A program made the translations under genes and the position numbers. Below the pieces are notes generated by a model. It searched no databases, was not told the origin of the DNA, and worked only from the letters and a program-made list of their open reading frames with translations. Below, piece by piece: positions 26,697 to 38,963 of a stretch of DNA of 64,000 bases; positions within the stretch are counted from its first letter, which is position 1; every line of letters begins with the position of its first letter. This DNA is from Mycobacteriales bacterium (GTDB taxonomy: Bacteria > Actinomycetota > Actinomycetes > DATLTS01), in contig DATLTS010000051.1 in the NCBI GenBank assembly GCA_035533475.1, positions 25,445 to 89,444 on the forward strand, given 5' to 3'.

Positions 26697-27643
26697 CCCA
26701 CCCGGTCGGCGCCGTCCGGCGGCGGTCGATGCCGCACCGCGGCCGGTACGTTGCGTTCGTGCAAGCGTCCCCCAGCCGGCTGGCCCGCACCAAGGCCGCG
26801 CTGCCCTGGCCGGCGAAGGCCGTCGCGAAGATGGTCCTGGCCCGGCTGCCGGTGCCATACCGGTGGTGGAAGAAGCTGTCGCTGTTCGAGCACGGCCGGA
26901 TGGACGATCCCGGCTACGTGCTTGGCGTCGTCCGCGAGCACGTAGCCGCGCTGGGCCGGCCGCTCGAGGGCGCCACCTGCCTGGAGCTCGGCCCCGGGGA
27001 CTCCCTGGCGTCAGCCCTGGTGCTGGCCGCACTCGGCGCCGGCCGGATCCTGCTCGTCGACGTCGGCCCCTTCGCGACCGTGGATCTCGGCGCCTACGCG
27101 CGATTGGCCGCCGGCCTGCGCGAGCAGGGGCTGCCGGTCCCGACGGTCGAGACGGCCGGGTCGGTGCCCGCGATGCTCGACCGCCTGCACGCGACGTACC
27201 TCAGCGACGGTCTCGCCTCCCTGCGCGGGATCGCCTCCGCAAGCGTGCATCTCGTCTGGTCGCATGCGGTGCTCGAGCACGTCCGCCGCGCGCAGGTGGC
27301 CGACACCCTCGCCGAACTGCGCCGGGTCAGCGCTGCCGACGGGGTCTCCTCGCACCGCATCGACCTGCGCGATCACCTGGCCGAAAGCCTCAACAACCTA
27401 CGGTTCCCCCGCGCCCTCTGGGAGTCCAGGCTCATCGCCGGGTCCGGGTTCTACACCAACCGGATGCGGCATCCGGACTGGCTCGCCGCCTTCGCCACCG
27501 CCGGCTTCGAGGTCGTTACCGACGAGCCGCAGCGGTGGCCGGTGATTCCGCTGGATCGCCGTCGCCTGGCCGGCGAGTTCCGCGGGCTCCCCGACCCCGA
27601 CCTGCGTGTCCTCGACGTCCGGATCGTGGCTCGCCCCGGCTGA
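26693..27643 (+). CDS. Class I SAM-dependent methyltransferase
   Basis: A protein of up to 316 residues whose SAM motif is TCLELGPGDSLASALVLAAL (about residues 95-115), followed by RILLVDVGPFATVDL and, as motif post-I, VHLVWSHAVLEHVRRAQVAD. The last segment, GFEVVTDEPQRWPVIPLDRR, closes the fold. The annotated GTG overlaps the kinase stop (GTGA); inner starts (for example GTG near 26760) would remove a poorly conserved N-terminus. It ends the polysaccharide operon; the leuS leader region follows directly. Acceptor unknown, probably a sugar of the polymer. Confidence 0.82.
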   Translation: MTHPVGAVRRRSMPHRGRYVAFVQASPSRLARTKAALPWPAKAVAKMVLARLPVPYRWWKKLSLFEHGRMDDPGYVLGVVREHVAALGRPLEGATCLELGPGDSLASALVLAALGAGRILLVDVGPFATVDLGAYARLAAGLREQGLPVPTVETAGSVPAMLDRLHATYLSDGLASLRGIASASVHLVWSHAVLEHVRRAQVADTLAELRRVSAADGVSSHRIDLRDHLAESLNNLRFPRALWESRLIAGSGFYTNRMRHPDWLAAFATAGFEVVTDEPQRWPVIPLDRRRLAGEFRGLPDPDLRVLDVRIVARPG

Positions 27644-27669
27644 CCGCTCGCGTCCGCTTCGCAGTCGAG

Positions 27670-27675
27670 TAGAGT
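27670..27675 (+). promoter_or_regulatory. -10 element for the leuS leader transcript (leaderless)
   Basis: TAGAGT lies six bases before the ATG of the leader peptide at 27682, the spacing expected when transcription starts at the A of ATG. No convincing -35 box is seen. Confidence 0.5.
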
Positions 27676-27681
27676 CGGCGC

Positions 27682-27723
27682 ATGCGAGTGCCGGTCGTCA
27701 CCCTCCTTCTCGGGCCGCGCTGA
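27682..27723 (+). CDS. leuS leader peptide MRVPVVTLLLGPR
   Basis: A 13-codon reading frame, ATG to TGA, with three consecutive leucine codons (CTC CTT CTC, 27703-27711). It ends 24 bases before the attenuator stem and 112 bases before leuS. Ribosome stalling at the Leu codons when charged tRNA-Leu is scarce would let GGGCCGC (27712-27718) pair with GCG..GCCC at the base of the terminator and block it. Leucine leader peptides are known for leu/ilv genes in Actinobacteria; here it controls the synthetase itself. The peptide is almost certainly regulatory only. Confidence 0.75.
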   Translation: MRVPVVTLLLGPR

Positions 27724-27747
27724 CCCGGTACGTCCGGCAGGTGCGGC

Positions 27748-27770
27748 AGCCCTCCCCGGAGGGCTTTTTT
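27748..27770 (+). terminator. Factor-independent attenuator terminator before leuS
   Basis: AGCCCTCC (27748-27755) pairs with GGAGGGCT (27758-27765) and is followed at once by a T-run to 27770. A CCCTCC run inside the leader coding region (27701-27706) repeats the 5' arm, so it could pair with the 3' arm instead. It also sits after the end of the polysaccharide operon and could stop read-through. Confidence 0.85.
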
Positions 27771-27778
27771 CATGCCCC

Positions 27779-27806
27779 GGCTAGCCCTCGGCTAGCCCCG
27801 GCTAGC
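27779..27806. repeat. Three GGCTAGC repeats between attenuator and leuS
   Basis: GGCTAGC occurs at 27779-27785, 27790-27796 and 27800-27806, spaced 11 and 10 bases, about one helical turn. CTAG is uncommon in this window. It may be a protein-binding site or a simple local duplication. Confidence 0.5.
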
Positions 27807-27835
27807 GTGGCGCCGATCGACCGAGGAAGGACCCG

Positions 27836-30388
<2,553 letters not shown>

Positions 30389-30443
30389 GCCGCTCCGGCC
30401 GGCCGATTCCTCGGCGAAGCGGCTGGTGGCTACCGTGACGGAC

Positions 30444-31307
30444 ATGTCGGGTTCGGGTCGGGTTGCCGTCGTCACCGACTCCACCGCCTACCTGCCGGAC
30501 GGGCTCGCCGGGCGCTACGACGTCGCCGTCGTACCGCTCCGGGTCGTGATCGACCACCGATCCGGAGCCGAGGGCCGCGACGTGCACCCGGCTGAGGTCG
30601 CCGAGCTGCTCGGCGGGCCGGGCCACCGCCGCCACCGGATCACCACGTCCCGGCCGAGCCCGCAGGACTTCACCGTCGCCTACCAGGCCGCGGCGCGGGC
30701 CGGGGCGAGGGCGCTGGTCTCGGTGCACCTGTCCGGTGCGCTGTCCGGGACGGTGGAGTCCGCCCGTCAGGCCGCCGGCTCGGCGCCGGTCCCGGTCCGG
30801 GTCGTCGACTCGCGGACCACCGCGATGGGTCTGGGTTTCGCCGTCCTCGCGGCCGCTGAACTGGCCGCCGGCGAGCGTTCGCTGGACGAGGTGGCCACCG
30901 CGGCCGAGCTCGCCGCCGGTCGGACGACGACGCTGTTCTACGTCGACACCCTCGAATACCTGCGCCGGGGCGGGCGGATCGGGCAGGCCTCAGCGCTGCT
31001 CGGGTCGGCACTCGCGATGAAGCCGTTGCTCCACATGGCCGGTGGGGGGATCGAGGCGCTGGAGAAGGTGCGCACCGCAAGCCGGGCGATCGGCCGACTC
31101 GCCGAGCTCGCCGTCGACGCGGCCGGCACCGGTCCGGTGGACATCGCGGTGCATCATCTCGGGTCCCCGGACCGGGCCGACGCGCTCGCCGCAACGCTGC
31201 GTGGCCGGTTGCCCGCACTCCACGCGCTCTACGTCGGCGAGGTGGGTGCCGTGATCGGGGCGCACGTCGGCCCCGGCGTGCTCGCCGCCGTCGTCTCCCG
31301 CCGCTGA
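30444..31307 (+). CDS. degV: DegV family fatty-acid-binding protein
   Basis: A 287-residue DegV protein; these bind fatty acids as subunits of the fatty-acid kinase system. The family start VAVVTDSTAYLPDGLAGRYD and the SRPSPQDFTVAYQAAARAG segment with conserved serine are clear, as are VSVHLSGALSGTVESARQAA and FYVDTLEYLRRGGRIGQASA. I chose ATG at 30444 because TACCGT (30431-30436) sits seven bases before it, matching a leaderless -10 element; GTG at 30426 or 30435 is possible. It stands between leuS and holA, usual for actinobacteria. Confidence 0.9.
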   Translation: MSGSGRVAVVTDSTAYLPDGLAGRYDVAVVPLRVVIDHRSGAEGRDVHPAEVAELLGGPGHRRHRITTSRPSPQDFTVAYQAAARAGARALVSVHLSGALSGTVESARQAAGSAPVPVRVVDSRTTAMGLGFAVLAAAELAAGERSLDEVATAAELAAGRTTTLFYVDTLEYLRRGGRIGQASALLGSALAMKPLLHMAGGGIEALEKVRTASRAIGRLAELAVDAAGTGPVDIAVHHLGSPDRADALAATLRGRLPALHALYVGEVGAVIGAHVGPGVLAAVVSRR

Positions 31308-31330
31308 CCCGCGGGTGGGATGCTGCCCCC

Positions 31331-32302
31331 ATGCCCCCGCCGACGCGGATCAGCCCGGCGACCCTCGTTCTCGGTGATGAGGACCTGCTGGTCTCCCGGG
31401 CGGTGTCCCGGATCGTCGACCTGGTGCGCGCGGCCGATCCGGCGGCCGATGTCGTCGACCTGCCGGCCGCCGGGATCGACGCCGATCGTTTCGACGAGAT
31501 CAGCTCGCCGTCGTTGTTCGGCGAACGCCGCGTCCTCGTCATCCGAGACGCGCATCAGGCGGCTAAGCCGCTCGCCGAGGCGATCCTTCGGCAGGCATCC
31601 GCGCCGGCCGACGACATCGCCCTCGTCGTAACGCACGCCGGGGGGGCCCGCGGGAAGGCCCTCGCCGACGGCCTGCGAGCGGCCGGCGCCGAACTCGTCG
31701 AGTGCCCGAAGCCACGCTGGCCGGAGGACCGCGAACGGTTCCTGATCGATGAGGTTGCCGCCGCCGGTGGCACGATCACGCGGGAGGCGGCGCAGGCCTT
31801 GCTCGTCGCCCTCGGCACCGACCTGCGGGACCTCGCCAACGCGGCGGCCCAGCTGGCAGCGGACTCCGGAGGTTCGGTCGACGAGGTGGTGGTTGCCCGC
31901 TACCACAGCGGGCGCGCCGACGCGAGCAGCTTCGCAGTCGCCGATCGGGCGGTCGAGGGCAACCTCGCCGGTGCCCTCGAGCTGCTGCGCTGGGCGCTCG
32001 GCGTCGGACAGTCCGCCGCCGGCATGACCGCCGCACTTGCGATCAACCTGCGGACCATCGCGCAAGTCGCCGGGGCCGGTCGGTCGAGTTCCGCCCAGGC
32101 CGTCGCGGCCGAGCTGCGGCTGCCGGTATGGAAGGTACGCAAGGCCCAGGGCTGGGCCCGCGGATGGCATCCGGAAGCGCTGGGCGTGGCCGCCCGGGCC
32201 GTCGCCGCGGCCGACGCCGCGGTCAAGGGCGCCGAGGTCGATGCCGGATTCGCCGTCGAGCGAGCCGTGCTGGCGGTCACGGCTGCGAGGAACGGCACGT
32301 GA
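31331..32302 (+). CDS. holA: DNA polymerase III delta subunit HolA
   Basis: Clamp-loader delta subunit that opens the beta clamp. The 323-residue protein shows the expected features: TLVLGDEDLLVSRAVSRIVD at the start of the AAA+-like domain, SPSLFGERRVLVIRDAHQA, GARGKALADGLRAAGAELVE, GTDLRDLANAAAQLAADSG, and a helical C-terminus with RLPVWKVRKAQGWARGWHPE. No Walker A is present, normal for delta. It follows degV by 23 bases where comEA and comEC are often found, and overlaps the small membrane protein by GTGA. Confidence 0.93.
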   Translation: MPPPTRISPATLVLGDEDLLVSRAVSRIVDLVRAADPAADVVDLPAAGIDADRFDEISSPSLFGERRVLVIRDAHQAAKPLAEAILRQASAPADDIALVVTHAGGARGKALADGLRAAGAELVECPKPRWPEDRERFLIDEVAAAGGTITREAAQALLVALGTDLRDLANAAAQLAADSGGSVDEVVVARYHSGRADASSFAVADRAVEGNLAGALELLRWALGVGQSAAGMTAALAINLRTIAQVAGAGRSSSAQAVAAELRLPVWKVRKAQGWARGWHPEALGVAARAVAAADAAVKGAEVDAGFAVERAVLAVTAARNGT

Positions 32303-32562
32303 CCGCCCCGGGCCGGATTCCGATGTATTGGCGGCTCCTGCGCCTGCGTCACCTGCGCCCGAACGGCTGGCAGCGCGCCCTGTTCGCCGACGCCCCGCTC
32401 GCGGCCGCCGCGGTGCTCGTCCTGGCCGACGTGGTCAGCGCGTGGACTCTCGTGGCTCTTCCCGTGACGGTCGCCATCGTCGTCAAGCTCAACGATGCCC
32501 TCGCTGGACTGCTCCTGCGCGGTGGCACCGACGGCGCGGGGCCGCCGGAGCTCGGAGCCTGA
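32299..32562 (+). CDS. Small membrane protein, unknown function
   Basis: An 87-residue protein with an N-terminal basic region (YWRLLRLRHLRPNGWQRALF) and one long or two short hydrophobic segments (ADAPLAAAAVLVLADVVSAW, LVALPVTVAIVVKL). GTG overlaps the holA stop as GTGA, so it is very likely cotranscribed with it. It is convergent with rpsT with no gap. No family recognised. Confidence 0.6.
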   Translation: MTAPGRIPMYWRLLRLRHLRPNGWQRALFADAPLAAAAVLVLADVVSAWTLVALPVTVAIVVKLNDALAGLLLRGGTDGAGPPELGA

Positions 32563-32823
32563 TCAGAGCGCGGCGGCTCGCTTCGCCATCGCCGACTTCT
32601 TGTTCGCCGCCTGGTTGGCATGGATGACGCCCTTGCTGGCCGCCTTGTCCAAGGTGCGTGACGCCTCGCGCAGCAACTCCTGGCTGGCCGCCTGGTCACC
32701 GGCGTCGGCCGCCTCCCGGAACTTGCGTACCGCGGTTCTCACCGACGACTTGACCGCCTTGTTGCGCAGCCGGGCCTTCTCATTGGTCTTGATCCGCTTG
32801 AGCTGGGACTTGATGTTGGCCAC
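32563..32823 (-). CDS. rpsT: 30S ribosomal protein S20
   Basis: An 86-residue basic protein, the usual length for S20. [20 protein letters not shown] is the family N-terminus; the C-terminus reads [20 protein letters not shown]. It binds 16S rRNA in the small-subunit body. GTG start, with GAGG upstream. Its gene lies opposite lepA, diverging from it, which is the standard actinobacterial arrangement. Confidence 0.98.
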   Translation of the reverse strand: MANIKSQLKRIKTNEKARLRNKAVKSSVRTAVRKFREAADAGDQAASQELLREASRTLDKAASKGVIHANQAANKKSAMAKRAAAL

Positions 32824-32949
32824 GCGGGAACCTCGGTTGGTCGTCGGGGGAGCGGCCGGGTGTGAGGCGAAGCCGCGGATACGCACGATATCAGCGCGCT
32901 CCGCTCGCGGTCCACACACTCGACCGGCCCCGCTGTGGGACGATGGGCC

Positions 32950-34775
<1,826 letters not shown>

Positions 34776-34779
<4 letters not shown>

Positions 34780-35993
34780 GCCGCCCGCCCGAAGGCGAAC
34801 CGGCCCCGCCTGACGGCACGCTGCCCGGCCCGGCCCGGGAGCAGCTCGGCCGGCGGCCGTTCGGCGTCTACGTGCACGTCCCGTTCTGCACGGCACGCTG
34901 CGGCTACTGCGACTTCAACACTTACACGGCGAGCGAACTGGGCGGGGGCGTCTCGCCGGCCAGCTACCGGCCGCTCGTCGAAGCCGAGCTGGCCCTGGCC
35001 CGGCGGGTCCTCGACGGCTTCCCGGGTCCGGTGGGCACGGTCTTCTTCGGCGGCGGCACCCCGTCGCTGCTCCCCGCCGACGACATCGTCGCGCTGCTCG
35101 ACGCGCTCGGGGCGTCGTTCGGGCTGGCCGGCGACGTCGAGGTCAGCGTCGAGGCCAATCCCGAGTCGCTGGACCGGGCCTACCTCGACCGGCTGGTAGC
35201 CGGCGGGGTGACCCGACTCTCCCTGGGTATGCAGTCGGCCAGCCCGCGGGTGCTGGCCGCGCTCGACCGGGTGCACACCCCCGGCCGGGTGGTCGAGGCG
35301 GTGGCCGACGCCCGGGCGGCCGGGATCGGGCAGCTCAGCCTCGACCTCATCTACGGCGCGCCGGGGGAGACCGCGGCAGAGTGGCGCGGCTCGCTCGACG
35401 CCGCGCTGAGCGCCGCGCCGGATCACGTCTCCGCGTATGCGCTCACCGTCGAGCCAGGCACCCGGCTTGCCGCCCGGATCGGCCGTGGCGAGCTGGCCGG
35501 GCCGGACGACGACGTTCTCGCCGACCGGTACCTGCTCGCCGAGGAGGTCCTGTCCGCGGCCGGTCTGCGCTGGTACGAGGTGTCGAACTGGGCCGGCTCC
35601 CGGGACGCCCGGTGCCGGCACAACCTCGGCTACTGGTCCGGCGCCGACTGGTGGGGTTTCGGACCAGGGGCGCACAGCCACGTGGGCGGCGTCCGGTGGT
35701 GGAACGTCCGGCACCCGTCGGCGTACGCGGAGCTGGCCCGGGCCGGCCGGAGTCCGGCCGCCGCCCGGGAGATCCTCGACCCGGGGGCTCGGCAGCTCGA
35801 ACGGGTGATGCTCGGCCTGCGGATCGTGGAAGGGCTGCCCCTCGGCGAGCTGTCTGCGACCGGCCGCCGCGGCGCGATCAGGGCCGCCGCCGACGGCCTG
35901 CTCGACCCGGTCGCCCTGGCGGACGGCCGCGCGGTGCTCACCGTCCGCGGCCGGTTGCTGGCCGACGCCGTGGTCCGGGATCTCACCGACTGA
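34776..35993 (+). CDS. hemW: Radical SAM haem chaperone HemW (HemN-like)
   Basis: A 405-residue radical SAM protein. [19 protein letters not shown] holds the C-x3-C-x2-C iron-sulfur motif, [10 protein letters not shown] the SAM-binding segment, and [20 protein letters not shown] matches HemW. Members of this branch bind haem and lack full coproporphyrinogen dehydrogenase function, so an anaerobic haem-delivery role is more likely than HemN activity. TTG at 34776 shares bases with the lepA stop (TTGA), an unusual start. Its end meets a convergent regulator gene. Confidence 0.93.
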
Positions 35994-36788
35994 TCAGGCG
36001 GAGTCGGCGGCCTCGACGGATGGGCCGGGAGCCTCCTCGCCGAGGGCGGTCTCGACCGCCTCGGCCATCGCCGCCCGGAAGGTGGCGAGCAGCGCCTGCC
36101 CGGCCAGCGGCTGGATGATCTCGATTACCGAACCGATCCCCGCCCAGCGTTCCTCCGGGCGACCGGCGTCGACGAACTCGCGCCAGACCGTGTCGCGGAC
36201 CAGGTCCACGTAGAGCGTCGCGGCCCGCTCGGCCAGCCGGGTGACCTTGAGCTGGGTCGCGAGCACCGCCTCCAGCGGCAACCCGAGCCGCACCACCTGC
36301 TGCCCCGCGGCGAGCAGCGACGGGTTGAGGACGCGCACCCGCCCCGGGCCGGCGCGCTCCACCACGCCGAGCTTCACCAGGGTGTCTAGCGCTCGTTCGT
36401 CGGGGGCGGTGCCGGCCCGCTCGGCGAGCGCGGCGGTCTCGATCTCCTCCGGCTCGTCGGGCAGCCACGGGGTGACGACGGCCCGCATGGCCGCGAGCTC
36501 CGCGGCGCTCGCGTCGGCCGGTGCGTGCCGGAGCAGCCGGGCGACGGCGGCCAGGGTGTAGCCCTCGTCGAACAGCTGCCGGACCAGGTTGAGCCGGGCG
36601 ACGTGCGCCGCCCCGTAGTAGCCGGTCCGGCCGACCAGCCGGGGCGGCGGGAGCAGCCCGCGGGATGCGTACGCCCGCACATTGCGCACCGTCATGCCGA
36701 CCCGCGCGGCGAGCCGGTCGATGGTGAGCTCGTCCCCGGATCCGGATCCGGATCCGTGACGAGCGTCACCCGGTGCCGCGATTGACAT
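35994..36788 (-). CDS. MerR-family transcriptional regulator
   Basis: A 264-residue regulator. The winged-helix region is DELTIDRLAARVGMTVRNVRAY and RGLLPPPRLVGRTGYYGAAHV, typical of MerR. The rest, about 180 helical residues, has no cysteine cluster, so it is not a metal sensor; it may respond to an organic ligand or simply dimerise. ATG at 36788 faces the divergent diiron oxygenase; the palindrome at 36809-36831 between them is the likely binding site. Confidence 0.87.
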   Translation of the reverse strand: MSIAAPGDARHGSGSGSGDELTIDRLAARVGMTVRNVRAYASRGLLPPPRLVGRTGYYGAAHVARLNLVRQLFDEGYTLAAVARLLRHAPADASAAELAAMRAVVTPWLPDEPEEIETAALAERAGTAPDERALDTLVKLGVVERAGPGRVRVLNPSLLAAGQQVVRLGLPLEAVLATQLKVTRLAERAATLYVDLVRDTVWREFVDAGRPEERWAGIGSVIEIIQPLAGQALLATFRAAMAEAVETALGEEAPGPSVEAADSA

Positions 36789-36808
36789 CCCGCCACGATA
36801 CCGCTCTC

Positions 36809-36831
36809 ATGTGACATAGCTAGTGTCACAT
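36809..36831. promoter_or_regulatory. Palindromic operator between merR-type and aurF-type genes
   Basis: ATGTGACA, seven bases (TAGCTAG), TGTCACAT: perfect 8-base arms, placed 21 bases before the MerR start and 28 before the diiron gene. A weaker similar half-site (ATGTATGACAC) follows at 36834. Likely operator of the MerR-like regulator. Confidence 0.75.
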
Positions 36832-36858
36832 GATGTATGACACGTCGGAGGGGTGCTC

Positions 36859-37761
36859 ATGGCGACCATCGCAACCGAGCCGCGAAGCGCGGAACAGACC
36901 GCGGAGCGGCTGCTGCACGCCTCGGCTGAGCACTGGTTCGATCCCCTGACGGCGATCGACTGGGACGCTCCGCTGGCCCCCGACCGGGGCTGCATGCCGG
37001 CGCACCGGGTCAGCCTGTTCGGCACCGAGCTGTGGGACCGGATGAGTTCCGAGCAGCGGCTCGACCTGTCCCGGCACGAGATCGCGAGCCTGGCGGGGGT
37101 CGGGATCTGGCTCGAGACGATCCTGCTCCAGATGCTGGCCCGCCACATCTACGACCGGGATCCGCGGACCCGGCACGTGCAGTACGCCCTCACCGAGATC
37201 GCCGACGAGTGCCGACACTCCGTCATGTTCGCCAGGATGATCGAGAAATTGGGCTGCCCGAACTACCGGCCGCAGGGTCTGGCCCACGCGCTCGGCCGGT
37301 TGATGAAGACCGTGTCCGCCGGGCCGGAGATCTTCGCGGCGGCCCTCATCGCGGAGGAGATCCTCGACCGGATGCAGCGGGAGGGGATGGCCGACGCCTC
37401 GCTCCAGCCGCTGGTTCGTGAGGTATCCCGGATCCACGTCGTCGAGGAGGCCCGGCACGTCCGCTACGCCCGCGAGGCGCTGATCCGGGTCATGCCGAGG
37501 CTCGGTCCGCTCCAGCGCGAGCGGGTCCGGTTCGCGACCGCGGCCTCCGCCTGCGTGATCAGCAGTCAGCTCATCCATCCCGGGGTGTACGCCGCGGTCG
37601 GCCTCGACCCGACCGAGGCCCGCCGGGCGGCCGCGACCAACCCCCACCACCGGGCGACGTTGGCCTGGGCCGCCGAGCGGCTCGCCGCCTTCTTCACCGA
37701 GGTAGGGGTGCTGGGCGGCCCGTCCACCGCGCTGTGGCGGCGGGCGGGCCTCCTGTCCTGA
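36859..37761 (+). CDS. AurF-like diiron oxygenase (p-aminobenzoate N-oxygenase family)
   Basis: A 300-residue ferritin-like diiron protein. Iron ligands are visible in [36 protein letters not shown] and the E-x-x-x-H set [15 protein letters not shown]. AurF-family members oxidise amines to nitro compounds or act as hydroxylases; substrate unknown here. ATG at 36859 has GGAGGGG with 5-base spacing; the upstream GTG at 36853 is part of that site. Divergent from the MerR-type gene, whose operator lies between, so control by that regulator is likely. Not a member of the surrounding housekeeping run. Confidence 0.85.
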   Translation: MATIATEPRSAEQTAERLLHASAEHWFDPLTAIDWDAPLAPDRGCMPAHRVSLFGTELWDRMSSEQRLDLSRHEIASLAGVGIWLETILLQMLARHIYDRDPRTRHVQYALTEIADECRHSVMFARMIEKLGCPNYRPQGLAHALGRLMKTVSAGPEIFAAALIAEEILDRMQREGMADASLQPLVREVSRIHVVEEARHVRYAREALIRVMPRLGPLQRERVRFATAASACVISSQLIHPGVYAAVGLDPTEARRAAATNPHHRATLAWAAERLAAFFTEVGVLGGPSTALWRRAGLLS

Positions 37762-37774
37762 GCCCATGATCAGC

Positions 37775-37845
37775 GCGAGTGTGCAATTTCCGACACCGGC
37801 CCACGCGTGGCCGACGCCGCGAGACGTCGGAAATTGCACACTCGC
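37775..37845. repeat. Long perfect inverted repeat, 20-bp arms
   Basis: Arm 37775-37794 (GCGAGTGTGCAATTTCCGAC) is exactly complementary to 37826-37845, with a 31-base spacer containing GGCCCACGCGTGGCC-like symmetry. No T-run follows. It lies after the diiron gene and 35 bases before the CIRCE operator, so it may act as a terminator, a mobile REP-like unit, or both. Confidence 0.85.
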
Positions 37846-37879
37846 CGGCTCGGCCCGGGAAGCTCGGCGGCGCCGTACA

Positions 37880-37906
37880 CTGGCACTCGGTGGCGGTGAG
37901 TGCCAG
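37880..37906. promoter_or_regulatory. CIRCE operator for HrcA
   Basis: CTGGCACTC, nine bases, GAGTGCCAG: perfect 9-base arms, the CIRCE layout (consensus TTAGCACTC-N9-GAGTGCTAA) in GC-rich form. It lies 16 bases before the hrcA ATG, so HrcA should repress its own hrcA-dnaJ transcript. Confidence 0.93.
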
Positions 37907-37921
37907 GCGGAGGTGACCGGC

Positions 37922-38941
37922 ATGCTCGACGATCGCAAGCTCGACGTGCTTCGGGCCATCGTCGAGGACTTCGTCTCGACGAACGAGCCGGTCGGGTCGA
38001 AGACCCTCGTGGAGCGCCATCACCTGCACGTTTCTCCGGCGACGATTCGAAATGACATGGCGGCCCTCGAGGAGGAGGGCTACATCACCCAGCCGCACAC
38101 CAGCGCGGGGCGGATCCCGACCGACCGTGGCTACCGGCTGTTCGTCGACCGGCTTTCCACGGTCAAGCCGCTCTCCACGCCGGAGCGGCGCGCTATCGAG
38201 TCCTTCCTCGAGGGTGCCGTCGACCTCGACGACGTCGTCCGGCGCACCGTCCGGCTGCTCGCCCAGCTCACCCGGCAGGTGGCCGTCGTCCAGTACCCGT
38301 CGCTGTCCCGCTCCTCCGTCCGGCACATGGAGCTCGTGCCGATCGCCCCAGCCCGGCTGCTTGTCGTGCTCATCGTGGACACCGGCCGGATCGAGCAGCG
38401 CGTCGTCGAGCTCCCCGACGTGGTCGGGGAGGACACGGTGCGCGACCTGCGCGACGCGATCAACGGCCGGATCGCCGGCCGGCCGCTCGAGGAGGCGCCG
38501 AGCGCGATCTCCGATCTGCCGGAGGCGGTCGGGCCGGAGCGGCGGACCTTGGCCGAGCTGGTCGTCTCGGTGACCCTGGAGACTCTGGTCGCGCAGCCGG
38601 AGGAGCGGGTCGTGCTCGCCGGTACGGCGAACCTGGCCCGGTTCACCACCGACTTCCCCCTGGTCATCCAGCCGATCCTCGAGGCGCTCGAGGAGCAGGT
38701 GGTCCTGCTCACCCTGCTCGGCGAGGCGCAGGACCCGACCACGATCAAGGTGAGCATCGGTGGGGAAAACCCCCACCTGGGCCTGCAGACCGCGTCGATC
38801 GTCACCACCGGCTACGGCAGCGGTGACCGGGCGTTGGCCAGTCTCGGGGTGCTCGGCCCCACCCGGATGGACTACCCCGGCGCGATGGGGGCGGTCCGTG
38901 CCGTCGCCCGCTACCTCGGGCACATCCTGGCGGAGTCGTGA
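37922..38941 (+). CDS. hrcA: Heat-inducible transcription repressor HrcA
   Basis: A 339-residue HrcA, the repressor of class I heat-shock genes that binds CIRCE and is kept active by GroE. The winged helix is [20 protein letters not shown] to [20 protein letters not shown], then [19 protein letters not shown]; the C-terminal GAF-like part ends with [23 protein letters not shown] at 37922 follows GGCGGAGG with 8-base spacing. It leads dnaJ by 23 bases; both lie behind CIRCE. Confidence 0.97.
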   Translation: MLDDRKLDVLRAIVEDFVSTNEPVGSKTLVERHHLHVSPATIRNDMAALEEEGYITQPHTSAGRIPTDRGYRLFVDRLSTVKPLSTPERRAIESFLEGAVDLDDVVRRTVRLLAQLTRQVAVVQYPSLSRSSVRHMELVPIAPARLLVVLIVDTGRIEQRVVELPDVVGEDTVRDLRDAINGRIAGRPLEEAPSAISDLPEAVGPERRTLAELVVSVTLETLVAQPEERVVLAGTANLARFTTDFPLVIQPILEALEEQVVLLTLLGEAQDPTTIKVSIGGENPHLGLQTASIVTTGYGSGDRALASLGVLGPTRMDYPGAMGAVRAVARYLGHILAES

Positions 38942-38963
38942 CGGCAGCCGGGAGCGGCCGCTG

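Noticed and set aside
27640..27835. T-box riboswitch before leuS
   Set aside because: No T-box sequence (AGGGTGGNACCGCG-like) and no specifier loop; the leader peptide with Leu codons explains the terminator.
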